Source of the DNA: Prolixibacteraceae bacterium
Lineage (GTDB): Bacteria > Bacteroidota > Bacteroidia > Bacteroidales > Prolixibacteraceae
Assembly: GCA_017998095.1 (NCBI GenBank)
Contig: JAGODU010000008.1
Coordinates: forward strand, 1 to 52,495
Direction of reading: 5' to 3'
Length of the DNA stretch: 52,495 bases
The first letter of the stretch is position 1; the number at the start of each line of letters is the position of its first letter. Of the stretch, positions 32,489-41,686 are shown piece after piece. Made by a program: the position numbers and the translations under genes. The notes below the pieces were generated by a model, which saw nothing but the letters and a program-made list of their open reading frames with translations, made no database searches and was not told the origin of the DNA.

Positions 32489-33256
32489 TTAATTATTTTC
32501 ATGATTATCGTTATGTGACTCAAGAACAGTATGGGGTATTCTGCCATGAGTTATCAGTTGTATCGGGCAATTATATGACTGCAACTGATCCTGAGTTATA
32601 ATATTTGAAGGATGATAATGAAGCTCCCTGTTAATACAAGCTATGCTTTTTACATAAGAACTTATTGAACCGATATCATGAGTTACAAGAACGATTGCCA
32701 TTCTTTCGTTTAACTCTTTCAAACGTTTATATAATTCATTTTCAAATTTATTATCTACATAAGTACCAGGTTCATCAAGTATAAGGACTTTAGGATTGGA
32801 AATAAGGGCTCTACCAAGAAATGCCCTTTGCATTTGACCTCCGGATAACTCTCCAATCAACTTATTGGAAATATCAGAAATTCCTAGCTGAACAATTATA
32901 TCCCTGCATTTTTGTTTGTCTTTCGCTGAAACAGATCTATGCCAACTTTCGCTATAACTAATACCTGAAAGTATAACATCAAAAACAGTAATAGGGAATC
33001 GTTTGTCGAAGTTATTAACCTGGGGAAGATAACCAATGTCCATTCCTTTATTCCGGATTTTATCAGAAAAAGATATTTCACCTGACAAAGGTTTAATCAA
33101 ACCTAATATTGATTTAAGCAAAGTAGTTTTACCTCCACCGTTAGGTCCGATAATCCCTATAAAATCATTCTCTGAAATATCCAGTGTCACATTCTCGAGA
33201 ACAATCTTTGAATTAAGAGCAACAGTTAAACTTTTAATTTTTATTAGAGGTTCCAA
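32489..33256 (-). CDS. znuC: ABC transporter ATP-binding protein for zinc/manganese (ZnuC-like)
   Basis: 255-residue ATPase energising metal uptake. Walker A GPNGGGKT at 37-44, signature LSGGQ at 137-141, Walker B VLILDE at 157-162 and the switch histidine in LVTHD. The C-terminal tail, about 15 residues, is histidine- and asparagine-rich (VLESHNDNHENN), a plausible metal-sensing end. Its 5' end overlaps the binding-protein gene by 23 bases, and the permease follows after 5 bases. Confidence 0.93.
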   Translation of the reverse strand: MEPLIKIKSLTVALNSKIVLENVTLDISENDFIGIIGPNGGGKTTLLKSILGLIKPLSGEISFSDKIRNKGMDIGYLPQVNNFDKRFPITVFDVILSGISYSESWHRSVSAKDKQKCRDIIVQLGISDISNKLIGELSGGQMQRAFLGRALISNPKVLILDEPGTYVDNKFENELYKRLKELNERMAIVLVTHDIGSISSYVKSIACINRELHYHPSNIITQDQLQSYNCPIQLITHGRIPHTVLESHNDNHENN

Positions 33257-34148
33257 TGCATCCGGGAGTTAAAGCCTTTTTTAGTTTCATGGAAATCACA
33301 TACATTTCATTAAGCCAGTTTTCAGAAAGAGGATCAATAGATTCAATTCCTGCTCCTATTTCTTTAGCAATAGCTTCAGCTTTTTCAGTTTCAAACTGTG
33401 ATTGTATAAAAATTGTTTTTATATTCTCCTTTAAAGCAATGTCAATCATCTTCTTCATGTGAGCCGGACTTGGCGATTTTCCTTCATATTCAATAGAATA
33501 TTGGTTCAAATGATAATCACGGGCAAAATAACCTAATGATGGATGAAAAATCATAAACGATCTTGTCAGCGAATCACCAAAACAATATCTGATTGAATTA
33601 TCGAGAGTGTCGATTCTGCTTATGAAATTATGAAGGTTTGACTCAAACATTGGTTTTTGGTCAGGATACTTTTTTATTAGTTCGCTATAAATTGTCCTGG
33701 AAATCTTCTTGACATTCTCAGGCGAAGTCCATACATGAGGATCAGTTCCATAATTAAGATCCAATTCTTCTTCATGAGAATGATTATGTCCCTCACTTCT
33801 CAGAAGATCAATACCCTTGCTGCAAGAAATAAAATCAACACCTTTTGCTGATTCTGATAATTTTTTCAACCATGACTTTTCAAATCCAAGATGTCCGATA
33901 TAAAAATAGGCTTTTGAATTAGCCATATCGGCAATTTGTCTTGGTGTAGGTTCATAATCTTCAGGCACGGAACCCGGAGGTAAAATTACATTGACATCAA
34001 AGAAATCGCCTGCAATTTGCTGTACGAAATATTTCTGAGGCAAAATACTCACTGAAATAATAGGTTTATCAACCTTTTTATTTTTAGAAGATGCGCTGCA
34101 CCCAGCAAACAATGCAATCACGAACACTAATATCACAACATACTTCAT
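33234..34148 (-). CDS. znuA: Metal-binding lipoprotein of the ABC importer (ZnuA-like)
   Basis: 304-residue periplasmic solute-binding lipoprotein. Start set at ATG 34148 (MKYVVILVFVIALFAGC, lipobox FAGC); the frame reaches back to 34157 with three more residues. Cluster A-I features: ISILPQKYFVQQIAG, histidine ligands in FYIGHLGFEK, DPHVWTSPENV and FHPSLGYFARDY. A short His-rich loop (EGHNHSHEEE) near 120 is typical of zinc-binding members. First gene of znuA-znuC-znuB. The region upstream to 34275 holds no recognised operator. Confidence 0.9.
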   Translation of the reverse strand: MKYVVILVFVIALFAGCSASSKNKKVDKPIISVSILPQKYFVQQIAGDFFDVNVILPPGSVPEDYEPTPRQIADMANSKAYFYIGHLGFEKSWLKKLSESAKGVDFISCSKGIDLLRSEGHNHSHEEELDLNYGTDPHVWTSPENVKKISRTIYSELIKKYPDQKPMFESNLHNFISRIDTLDNSIRYCFGDSLTRSFMIFHPSLGYFARDYHLNQYSIEYEGKSPSPAHMKKMIDIALKENIKTIFIQSQFETEKAEAIAKEIGAGIESIDPLSENWLNEMYVISMKLKKALTPGCIGTSNKN

Positions 34149-34274
34149 CTTTAACATCTTTTAAAATTTAATATTCAAATATAATCAGAAAGATGAAAGG
34201 TTTAATCCTTTATCAAAAATCAAATTATAAATGCAAATAATACAATAATATAACTAAAAAACACATAAAGAGTT

Positions 34275-34538
34275 TTAAACTCTTTTATTCTTTTTAGGAG
34301 GAACCGGATCATAACCGTGTGTTCCCCAGGGGTGGCAGCGGGAAAGTCTTTTTATTCCTAAAAAAGTACCTGTAAAAGGACCGTGAATCTTAACAGCTTC
34401 AATCATATATGCAGAACAAGTCGGGACATGCCGGCATGAAGGTGGTTTTAAAGGTGAAATTGCATATCTGTAAAAATACACTAATCCTAAGATTGGGTAG
34501 CTTAATATTTTTGCTAATATTTCACCTGCTCTTTTCAC
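34275..34538 (-). CDS. yidD: YidD membrane protein insertion efficiency factor
   Basis: 87-residue small membrane-associated protein that aids YidC-dependent insertion. Hallmarks: YFYRYAISPLKPPSCRHVPTC, where the P-x-C-R-x-x-P-T-C-S-x-Y block is diagnostic, then IKRLSRCHPWGTHGYDPVP. Overlaps the dcd stop by 4 bases, so both are cotranscribed. Confidence 0.96.
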   Translation of the reverse strand: MKRAGEILAKILSYPILGLVYFYRYAISPLKPPSCRHVPTCSAYMIEAVKIHGPFTGTFLGIKRLSRCHPWGTHGYDPVPPKKNKRV

Positions 34539-35056
34539 TTTAAAAAATCCTTAAATAGCATACTGGGTTGAATACCATCGTTATTTTGATATTTACCACA
34601 TTTGTATGTATCGTATTCTCCATTAATGTCATGATAATAAATCTGACATATTTCAACACCCGGGTATATTATAATTGGCTGAACACAAAAGATTTCCAAT
34701 GTCCAGAAACCTGAAAAACCAACATCGCCAAATCCGGCAGTAACATGAATAAACATACCAAGACGCCCCACAGATGAACGTCCTTCAAGCATTGGAACTA
34801 ATCCTTCTGTACGTGTGTGCTCAAGAGTTCTCCCAAGATAAAGCTTATTGGTTTCCAAAAGATATCCTTCTTCCGGTATTATTATCTCATGCGCAGTATT
34901 TTCCTTTCGCATGTCAAGCTCATTATTGTCGTAAACAAGCAACTTGTTATGAAGCTTAAGATTATAGCTGTTAGGATTTAATTGTTTAGGATTATATGGA
35001 TCTATGAATATTGTTTTATTCAATCTCTTTTCAATTTCCTTTCCTGAAAGAATCAT
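34535..35056 (-). CDS. dcd: dCTP deaminase
   Basis: 173-residue enzyme that deaminates dCTP to dUTP for thymidylate synthesis. ATG 35056 (MILSGKEIEKRL) is the family-like start; the longer frame from 35080 would begin at TTG. Conserved trimer/active-site segments: NPNSYNLKLHNKLLVY, LEGRSSVGRLGMFIHVTAGF split by one residue, and FGDVGFSGFWTLE. It diverges from rlmN with about 130 bases between starts and overlaps yidD downstream. Confidence 0.95.
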   Translation of the reverse strand: MILSGKEIEKRLNKTIFIDPYNPKQLNPNSYNLKLHNKLLVYDNNELDMRKENTAHEIIIPEEGYLLETNKLYLGRTLEHTRTEGLVPMLEGRSSVGRLGMFIHVTAGFGDVGFSGFWTLEIFCVQPIIIYPGVEICQIYYHDINGEYDTYKCGKYQNNDGIQPSMLFKDFLK

Positions 35057-35157
35057 AATAATTAAAATTTTAGAGTTCAAATATAGTATTTAAAGGACTA
35101 ACAATAACCAATTCATAAATGACAAATTAAAATACAATCAGCAATATTCAAAAGTGT

Positions 35158-35165
35158 TAACTTTG
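35158..35165 (+). promoter_or_regulatory. -7 promoter box upstream of rlmN
   Basis: TAACTTTG matches TAnnTTTG, 23 bases before the rlmN ATG. No -33 TTG at the standard spacing. Confidence 0.45.
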
Positions 35166-35188
35166 CGTTTCAAATATCATAAATAAAT

Positions 35189-36220
35189 ATGCTTGAGAAA
35201 CTTTACGGTAAAACACTGACTGAGTTAACAGCCATTGTTATAGATTTAGGAATGCCACAGTTTTCTGCTAAACAAATTGCTCACTGGCTTTATAAAAAAC
35301 ACGTAGAACTTATAAGTGAAATGAGTAATATCTCATTGAATTTCAGAAATATCCTATCACAAAAGTATACTGTTGGATTAGAAAAACCCGTTAAAACGCA
35401 AGTCAGCATTGACGGGACTAAAAAATACCTGTTTCCTGCAGCTAATGAAAAGTATATTGAAACAGCAATGATTCCTGATAAAGACAGGAAAACCATTTGT
35501 GTATCATCACAAGTTGGATGCAAAATGGGTTGTGTATTCTGTATGACCGGGAAGCAAGGTTTTAACGGACAACTTACTGCAGGTGAGATATTAAATCAGT
35601 TTCGCTGCATAGATGAATTTGAAGAAATAACCAATATTGTCTACATGGGGATGGGCGAACCTTTTGATAATATAAATGAGGTTTTAAAAAGTATTGAAAT
35701 CCTTACTTCAGAATGGGGCTATGCAATGTCGCCTCACCGGATTACAGTATCATCAATTGGCATTATCCCGGGATTGAAAAGGTTTTTAAATGATTGTGAA
35801 TGCAATGTTGCAATAAGCCTTCATACACCTTTCGAAGAAGAAAGAAAGAAGCTTATGCCAATACAATCAGCATATCCGATCCAGGATGTTGTAAATGAAA
35901 TACACAAATTCCCTATTAATAATCAAAGAAAGCTTTCATTTGAATATATTGTTTTTGGAGGTCTCAACGATACCCCAAAACATGTTAAGGAAATTGCCCG
36001 TCTTTTAAATGGAGTTAAAAGCCATTTAAACTTAATCAGATTTCATCCTATACCAGACTCTGATTTGCAAAAGACCAATGAAACAAGCCTGCAAAACTTC
36101 AAGGACGAATTAAATAAAAAAGGAATTCTTACAACAATAAGGGCATCACGCGGACAAGATATTTATGCAGCCTGCGGATTATTAAGCACAAAAACGATGC
36201 TCGAAAAAAGCTGTCCATAG
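35189..36220 (+). CDS. rlmN: 23S rRNA A2503 / tRNA A37 C2-methyltransferase (radical SAM)
   Basis: 343-residue radical-SAM enzyme that methylates C2 of adenosine in 23S rRNA and some tRNAs. The iron-sulfur motif is CKMGCVFC (C111, C115, C118), with ETAMIP before it and IVYMGMGEPFDN after it. A C-terminal IYAACGLL carries the cysteine that takes part in methyl transfer. Length is normal. The last codons overlap a terminator hairpin serving the opposite strand. Confidence 0.96.
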   Translation: MLEKLYGKTLTELTAIVIDLGMPQFSAKQIAHWLYKKHVELISEMSNISLNFRNILSQKYTVGLEKPVKTQVSIDGTKKYLFPAANEKYIETAMIPDKDRKTICVSSQVGCKMGCVFCMTGKQGFNGQLTAGEILNQFRCIDEFEEITNIVYMGMGEPFDNINEVLKSIEILTSEWGYAMSPHRITVSSIGIIPGLKRFLNDCECNVAISLHTPFEEERKKLMPIQSAYPIQDVVNEIHKFPINNQRKLSFEYIVFGGLNDTPKHVKEIARLLNGVKSHLNLIRFHPIPDSDLQKTNETSLQNFKDELNKKGILTTIRASRGQDIYAACGLLSTKTMLEKSCP

Positions 36221-36233
36221 TTACATGGACAGC
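36204..36233 (-). terminator. Intrinsic terminator of the minus-strand glucan locus, inside the rlmN 3' end
   Basis: GCTGTCCAT (36210-36218) pairs perfectly with ATGGACAGC (36225-36233), loop of 6. Read on the minus strand the stem is followed by TTTTTT (36209-36204), the canonical form. It lies about 70 bases beyond the GH5 stop and overlaps the last codons and stop of rlmN. Confidence 0.82.
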
Positions 36234-36304
36234 CACCTAAATCATGTTCCCAATATAATGGGCTTAACTAAATACTAAAACTTAAAAAATCTATTATGAA
36301 AAAA

Positions 36305-39016
36305 TTAAAAAACAAAAAGCTTTTGAACCCTGCTTTTCTCGTCACCTTTAAAATGAATCAAATATATCCCCTTTTCAATGTTGGGAATAAATAATCGGGT
36401 TTCCCCTGAATTATTAAACCCCACTGAATTATTAAAAAAACATCTTCCTTGCAGATCATAACAGGATATTTCATATACTCTTTTTTCATTACCTGAATAA
36501 TTAATATTCAATGAACCTGAATTATCAGAAAAGTAGGCAAAAATATCATTGTCACTTAATTCAGTCAGATCTACTTTGTTTAAGCTGGAAACATTAAACC
36601 AGTTTATATTAAACTCCCCTGAAATAACTTTAATTCTTACAGTTATTTTTCCTTTAGGCAGTGTTGAGGTTTTAGAAATATTCTTCCATACCTGCCAGCC
36701 TCCTGTACTACTTATGCTTACCGAGTGGAGAAGTTTTTCAGTTTCACTTTGCAAAAGCATTAAATCAAATTTTCCGGCAACCTGACTTGCATATCTGTAT
36801 TCAAAATTATAGTCTCCCGATTCAGTGACATAAATGTTGTAATCAAGATAATCGCCCGGATTTGCATAACCAACATTTAATCCGCCCCCAGTATCAGTGC
36901 ATGTTTCGGTCTGCATACCGTAATTAAATACAAAATTCTCAGCTTGAATTTTAGCGGGGAGAGAGACATAATTTGTTATATTATTATCTACTCCCCAATC
37001 TGAAAAAGGGTCGTAATAGGCGCCAGTTGGAGATTTCAATGAAGAACCACTATAGCTTAACAATATCTTGTCGGTTGAAAATAATTCCTCTTCAGGTTGA
37101 ATAATGATTTCACTTAAAGAGCTTTCGATATTGAATACATTTTTAATTGCAACTTCCTTATTATTAACTACAAGTTTAAATTCATCGGCAGAAGGGACAG
37201 ATGAAGCAAGGAATCCAATGTTTGAAAGGACTTTTATATTATTTCCTGAGTCATCAGTTTCCAGGTTGAGAAATTCAGGATAAACGCCTCCAATACCCAT
37301 TTCACTGTGGAATTTTAAGAAGTTTAAATTAAATCCTTCATTTTCAACGTAGACTTTAAGCTGATGAATTCCCTTTTTAAAGACAATATTTTCAATAGTT
37401 ATTGTTTTCCAATTAGCCCATCCACCGGTTGCCGGTAAAGAAATTTCTTTAGAAATATGGATACCGTTGAGTTCAAAATGTAGCTTTCCGGTAGAAGAAG
37501 CAGCAGCATATCTTATATCAATTGAAAAAGAAGCATCAGATTTTATATCAACAGTATAACCCAGCCATTCACCTTTTGCAGTCCATCCTACATTAAATCC
37601 GTTTGTTCCTTCAGTATCGGTACAAGCTTCAATATCCACACCATCATTACGGTAAGAGTATCCGCTGTTCCATGCAGTAAAGGTTCCGGTTTCAGATCTG
37701 TAATTCGCTGTATCAGAGTCGAAATAAGCGTATCTGAGAGAACCGAGGTCGTAATCAGTTGCATAGATTATTCCCGGAATTGTATGTTCTTTAAAAGGAA
37801 CAGCCTTTTTATCATGTATTTGCCGGAACATAGCATCAAGCACGTCTCTGTGGATGATACAATTCTTAAGTTTCATGTTTTCTGCCATTTCCATAAGCCA
37901 GGCAGTAGCATCAGAAACGGAAGGTTTAGCACCGGAGCCTTTCCAATAGTCGAGCAATTTCTGATATCCTGCTGTTTTAGGTATTGTAACAGTACCGGTA
38001 ACAGAGCCTATCTTTTTATAAGGCCACCATGCCCATCCTATATTATTCTGTTCAAGCAGCCGTATAGAGTTGGTGAACCAGACATTTGAATTCTCACCTG
38101 ATTCGCCCATCCATAGTGGCACGTTATGAGTGTTTCTAAGATCGAGCACCCATTGAATTGTGTTTACAGTATTATAATTCCAGTATCGGTGAAAACTATA
38201 AGCCATGTTTTTGTCCCATGGAGGAGTAAGGCCGGTATAATCATTAGCAAAACCATTCCCTTCTATGAATATCAGGTGGTTATTATCAACTTCTCTGATT
38301 GTTGCAGTAAGGTTTTTCATAAGGCTTTTCAAAGGGATATTTCCACTCATATCCCAGTTTGTTTCATTTATGAGATCATAGCCCCCAATCCATTCTTCAT
38401 TTACATATCTTTCAGCAATCTTTTTCCAGAGAGCAACAGTTTTCCTTTGATTTTCTTCACTTTCCCACAAAGAAGGTTTTGAAGTATCATAATCTGAGAT
38501 ATTAGCATCTTTGCCTTGTCCTCCGGGAGTTGCATGAAGGTCGAGAATCAAATATATTTTATTTGCTTCGCACCATTCCAGAAGTTCATCAATCATTAGA
38601 AAACCTTTTTCCAGCCAGGTATCAGCTCCTTTAACGGGTTCATCTTCTATAGGAAGAGTAAATAAGTTGTAATGCATTGGAAGTCTGATAGAATTAAATC
38701 CCCAGGCTGCCATGCTATCCACATCTTCTTTAGTACAGTAGTTTTTCAGCCATTCGTCATAAAAAGCTTCCATTCCCTCTTTCCCGATAAGATTTTCGAT
38801 AGTAGCTTTTATCTCGTGCTGAGTACCTGCAAAATCGGCAGTCTCAAGCATATATCCTTCCTGGAGCATCCATCCGCCAAGCCCCATTCCCCGAAGCAAT
38901 ACTTCTTCACCCGCGCCGTTTACAATTTTCTTACCATCGGCATGAAGAAAGCCTGTCCGGCAAAAGCTGTTAAGCGAAAATAGTATTAGGATAGCAGTTA
39001 AAATTCTTAATTTCAT
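36305..39016 (-). CDS. Secreted GH5 enzyme with two CBM6 modules and a T9SS sorting domain
   Basis: 903-residue multidomain hydrolase, probably an extracellular beta-glucanase or glucosidase. Signal peptide MKLRILTAILILFSLNSFC. The GH5 barrel (about 25-365) has catalytic E218 in GGYDLINETNWD and E305 in LWMGESGEN; the GMGLGGWMLQEGYM start resembles subfamily GH5_46. CBM6 module 1 lies at about 430-575 and module 2 at about 695-830 (IQAENF, then TGGGLNVGYANPGDYLDYNI). The last about 75 residues (YEISCYDLQGR, then GIYLIHFKGDEKSRVQKLFV) are a type A T9SS sorting domain. Last gene of the locus; 5 bases after the GH16 stop. Confidence 0.88.
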   Translation of the reverse strand: MKLRILTAILILFSLNSFCRTGFLHADGKKIVNGAGEEVLLRGMGLGGWMLQEGYMLETADFAGTQHEIKATIENLIGKEGMEAFYDEWLKNYCTKEDVDSMAAWGFNSIRLPMHYNLFTLPIEDEPVKGADTWLEKGFLMIDELLEWCEANKIYLILDLHATPGGQGKDANISDYDTSKPSLWESEENQRKTVALWKKIAERYVNEEWIGGYDLINETNWDMSGNIPLKSLMKNLTATIREVDNNHLIFIEGNGFANDYTGLTPPWDKNMAYSFHRYWNYNTVNTIQWVLDLRNTHNVPLWMGESGENSNVWFTNSIRLLEQNNIGWAWWPYKKIGSVTGTVTIPKTAGYQKLLDYWKGSGAKPSVSDATAWLMEMAENMKLKNCIIHRDVLDAMFRQIHDKKAVPFKEHTIPGIIYATDYDLGSLRYAYFDSDTANYRSETGTFTAWNSGYSYRNDGVDIEACTDTEGTNGFNVGWTAKGEWLGYTVDIKSDASFSIDIRYAAASSTGKLHFELNGIHISKEISLPATGGWANWKTITIENIVFKKGIHQLKVYVENEGFNLNFLKFHSEMGIGGVYPEFLNLETDDSGNNIKVLSNIGFLASSVPSADEFKLVVNNKEVAIKNVFNIESSLSEIIIQPEEELFSTDKILLSYSGSSLKSPTGAYYDPFSDWGVDNNITNYVSLPAKIQAENFVFNYGMQTETCTDTGGGLNVGYANPGDYLDYNIYVTESGDYNFEYRYASQVAGKFDLMLLQSETEKLLHSVSISSTGGWQVWKNISKTSTLPKGKITVRIKVISGEFNINWFNVSSLNKVDLTELSDNDIFAYFSDNSGSLNINYSGNEKRVYEISCYDLQGRCFFNNSVGFNNSGETRLFIPNIEKGIYLIHFKGDEKSRVQKLFVF

Positions 39017-39021
39017 ATTAG

Positions 39022-40776
39022 TTAGATTTTTATAAATTCTGATTTATAGGTTTCATTGCCATTTGAAATACGCAAATAATAAATTCCTCTTTTCAGAAAT
39101 GAGATATTTAACTTTTCAGTTCCCCTTTGTTTCAATTCGTTCTTTAAAACCATTCTTCCCATATTATCATAAATAGTTACAATGCTGCCGTCTGTATTTT
39201 CAATAGATAAAAAGTCGCTTACGGGATTTGGATAAATAACTAAATCATTCTGAATTAAGCTTTTTGAGGAGGCAGAAGGGATTTTCATTTCAATAGGATT
39301 AAAGATGAAGTATCCGGTGCCTTTATTTCCTGAATCTCCGTAGTTAAATATTATCTTGATTTTCTTTATTTTATCAATTTTAAAAGAAGCAATTCCCTTT
39401 CCGAATATATGTCCATAAACCTCAAACTCTCCTGTTTTAACAGGATTATCGATGTTAAAGAGGTTACCCTGATCGATAAAGCCTTTTTCATCTATTAAAT
39501 CAATCCTTATGTTTGATGGAGATGAGCCCTCTTCTGTTTTAATACCTATCACCATTTTGCAATATTCACTGAAATTAATAGGAGAAGAAAAAACATATTC
39601 AATACTTGGATTTGAATTTGTATTGCCAATATCAAAGTTTACTCTTATGGCATCATTTTCATCCTTAAGTAAAGTGATGGTATTTTTAAGACTGGAAATT
39701 ACTTTCCATTCAATTTCTTCATTTTCAAAGTTGTCAATAACGAAAGTGTTGTTACCTGATGTGGTTTTAACTTCAAAAGGATCAGATATAAGAGTATCAC
39801 AGGGAGAAAGCATTTCAACCTGCACACTGCCTTCAGAATTTCCCCATTTTACCTTTATTTCATTAGTTCCTTGACCACTTACAATTTGAACATCATCGGG
39901 AAATTTCCAGTTATAAGAATAACGGTAATCGTATTTGGCAGAATAAATAACTTCCTTACCCGGGGCAACAAGACCTGATCCGGTAACTTCAGGTTTCTCA
40001 GCTTTTAATTCATAAACTCTGACGTGTTCAATTTCCATTACAGCTTCGGAAATATTGGGGTCAATACCCTGTGCTCCACCCCATGAGCCGCCAATTGCAA
40101 TATTCAGTAAAAGGTGTTCCCGTTTATCGAAAGGCCATTCTTTGTATGTTTTATGCTGGTTGTTAAAAGTGAAATACAATTTGTCATCAACAAAAATTTT
40201 AATTTTTTCTTGGTCCCATTCAACAGCATAATCATGAAATTCATTGTAAGCAGTAGGAATAAGGATATTACTACCCTGTTGAGTTCCCAGAGTGTGGTTG
40301 AAAGCTTCAGTGTGAACTGTCCCGTAAATTCTGTTTACGTCATATCCAACATGTTCCATTATATCAATTTCGCCGCTCTTTGGCCATCCACCATATTCCC
40401 AATCAGTTGGCAACATCCATATAGCTGACCAGATACCTGTACCGGCAGGAACTTTGGCTCTGACTTCAATTCTTCCATATAACCAGTCGCCCTTACCTTT
40501 AGTTACCAGTCGTGCAGAAGTCCATGAGTTATTTTTTTTAATAGCTTTAATAAAAAGTTTACCATCTTCAACCCATGAATTATCTCTTGAATTGGTATAA
40601 GTCTGCAATTCGTTATTACCCCATCCTCCACCTCCAAGGTCATATCCCCACTTTTTTGTATCGGGGGCACCGGAATAGTCAAATTCATCATTCCACAGTA
40701 TATTATTACATAAAGAATTCTGTGAATAAGAGTAAAAAACCATCAGGCTAAAAAATAATATCAGTAATGCTTTCAT
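39022..40776 (-). CDS. Secreted GH16 laminarinase-like enzyme with T9SS sorting domain
   Basis: 584-residue endo-beta-1,3-glucanase-type enzyme. Signal peptide MKALLILFFSLMVFYSYSQ. GH16 domain at about 25-255 with SGEIDIMEHVG: E136, D138 and E141 form the E-x-D-x-x-E catalytic set typical of laminarinases. A PKD/Ig-like segment (about 258-345) and a beta-sandwich, possibly carbohydrate-binding, domain (about 345-500) follow. The C-terminus from about 505 (LVIYPNPVSDFLSIEN to YKSEFIKI) is a type A sorting domain for secretion and surface attachment. Very similar in its catalytic domain to the next upstream GH16 lipoprotein. Confidence 0.92.
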   Translation of the reverse strand: MKALLILFFSLMVFYSYSQNSLCNNILWNDEFDYSGAPDTKKWGYDLGGGGWGNNELQTYTNSRDNSWVEDGKLFIKAIKKNNSWTSARLVTKGKGDWLYGRIEVRAKVPAGTGIWSAIWMLPTDWEYGGWPKSGEIDIMEHVGYDVNRIYGTVHTEAFNHTLGTQQGSNILIPTAYNEFHDYAVEWDQEKIKIFVDDKLYFTFNNQHKTYKEWPFDKREHLLLNIAIGGSWGGAQGIDPNISEAVMEIEHVRVYELKAEKPEVTGSGLVAPGKEVIYSAKYDYRYSYNWKFPDDVQIVSGQGTNEIKVKWGNSEGSVQVEMLSPCDTLISDPFEVKTTSGNNTFVIDNFENEEIEWKVISSLKNTITLLKDENDAIRVNFDIGNTNSNPSIEYVFSSPINFSEYCKMVIGIKTEEGSSPSNIRIDLIDEKGFIDQGNLFNIDNPVKTGEFEVYGHIFGKGIASFKIDKIKKIKIIFNYGDSGNKGTGYFIFNPIEMKIPSASSKSLIQNDLVIYPNPVSDFLSIENTDGSIVTIYDNMGRMVLKNELKQRGTEKLNISFLKRGIYYLRISNGNETYKSEFIKI

Positions 40777-40822
40777 CAGAATAAAATTTGTTTGTGTTTA
40801 CAACTAACTTTCACTTATAACT

Positions 40823-41659
40823 TTATTTTTTACTAGCAAAGACTCTTACATAGTCAATCTCCATTACAGCAGGAAAAATATTATCACCGACACCTTCCTT
40901 TCCTGCAAGATTACCACCTACTGCAAGGTTAACAAGCAAATGAAACCTTTTATCAAAAGGCCAGTCATTTGGGTTTTGAGATTCTCTTTTAAAAGTAGAA
41001 TATAAAGAATCATCGACAAAGAAGTCTAATTTATTATCATCCCATTCAAGGGCATAACAATGAAAACTTTCTTTGTTATCGGGGACATTAATCGCTGAAC
41101 GTTTTTGGGTATCCAAGTTATTGTTAAAGCTTGAAGTACTTACAGTTGCAAAAACCTCATAAGGGTTATATCCTAAGTTTTCCATTATATCAATTTCTCC
41201 GCTTTCAGGCCATCCTCCATATTGCCAATCGGTCGAAAGCATCCATATTGCAGGCCATAATCCTCTTCCTTCAGGCAATTTTGCAGAAATCTCAAATCTT
41301 CCATACAACCAATCGCCTTTCCCTTTAGTTGTCAACCGTGCAGATGTATAATCAAATCCTTTAAATTTTTCTTTTATAGCCCTTATTTTTAAAGTGCCAT
41401 CTGAAACCCAGGCATTTTCATTTCTTTTGAAAGTATAATATTGAAGTTCATTATTCCCCCATCCCCAGCTATTGCCAACAGTATCATAATTCCATTTTGC
41501 AGAATCGGGTAAGCCTGAATAATTAAACTCGTCGTTCCACATTAGCTTATACCCTTTCTTTATTTTTATATCTCTTTTGTTGTTGCACGTTATCAACAAC
41601 ATTGAGAAAATTGCTATTACAGCCAAAGCATTTGAAAAATAAATCCATTTTGACCGCAT
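40823..41659 (-). CDS. GH16 laminarinase-like lipoprotein
   Basis: 278-residue endo-beta-1,3-glucanase-type enzyme made of a single GH16 domain. Lipoprotein signal ends LLITC (C25). Catalytic E155, D157 and E160 in SGEIDIMENLG; carbohydrate-binding aromatic segments such as GDWLYGRFEISAKLP and WPAIWMLSTDWQYGGWP match the longer GH16 next to it. Membrane-anchored where its neighbour is secreted by T9SS, so the two are likely to work at different locations. 27 bases after the large phosphorylase-like gene, 46 before the next. Confidence 0.93.
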   Translation of the reverse strand: MRSKWIYFSNALAVIAIFSMLLITCNNKRDIKIKKGYKLMWNDEFNYSGLPDSAKWNYDTVGNSWGWGNNELQYYTFKRNENAWVSDGTLKIRAIKEKFKGFDYTSARLTTKGKGDWLYGRFEISAKLPEGRGLWPAIWMLSTDWQYGGWPESGEIDIMENLGYNPYEVFATVSTSSFNNNLDTQKRSAINVPDNKESFHCYALEWDDNKLDFFVDDSLYSTFKRESQNPNDWPFDKRFHLLVNLAVGGNLAGKEGVGDNIFPAVMEIDYVRVFASKK

Positions 41660-41686
41660 AATTTCTAGTTTTACATGTTACATATA

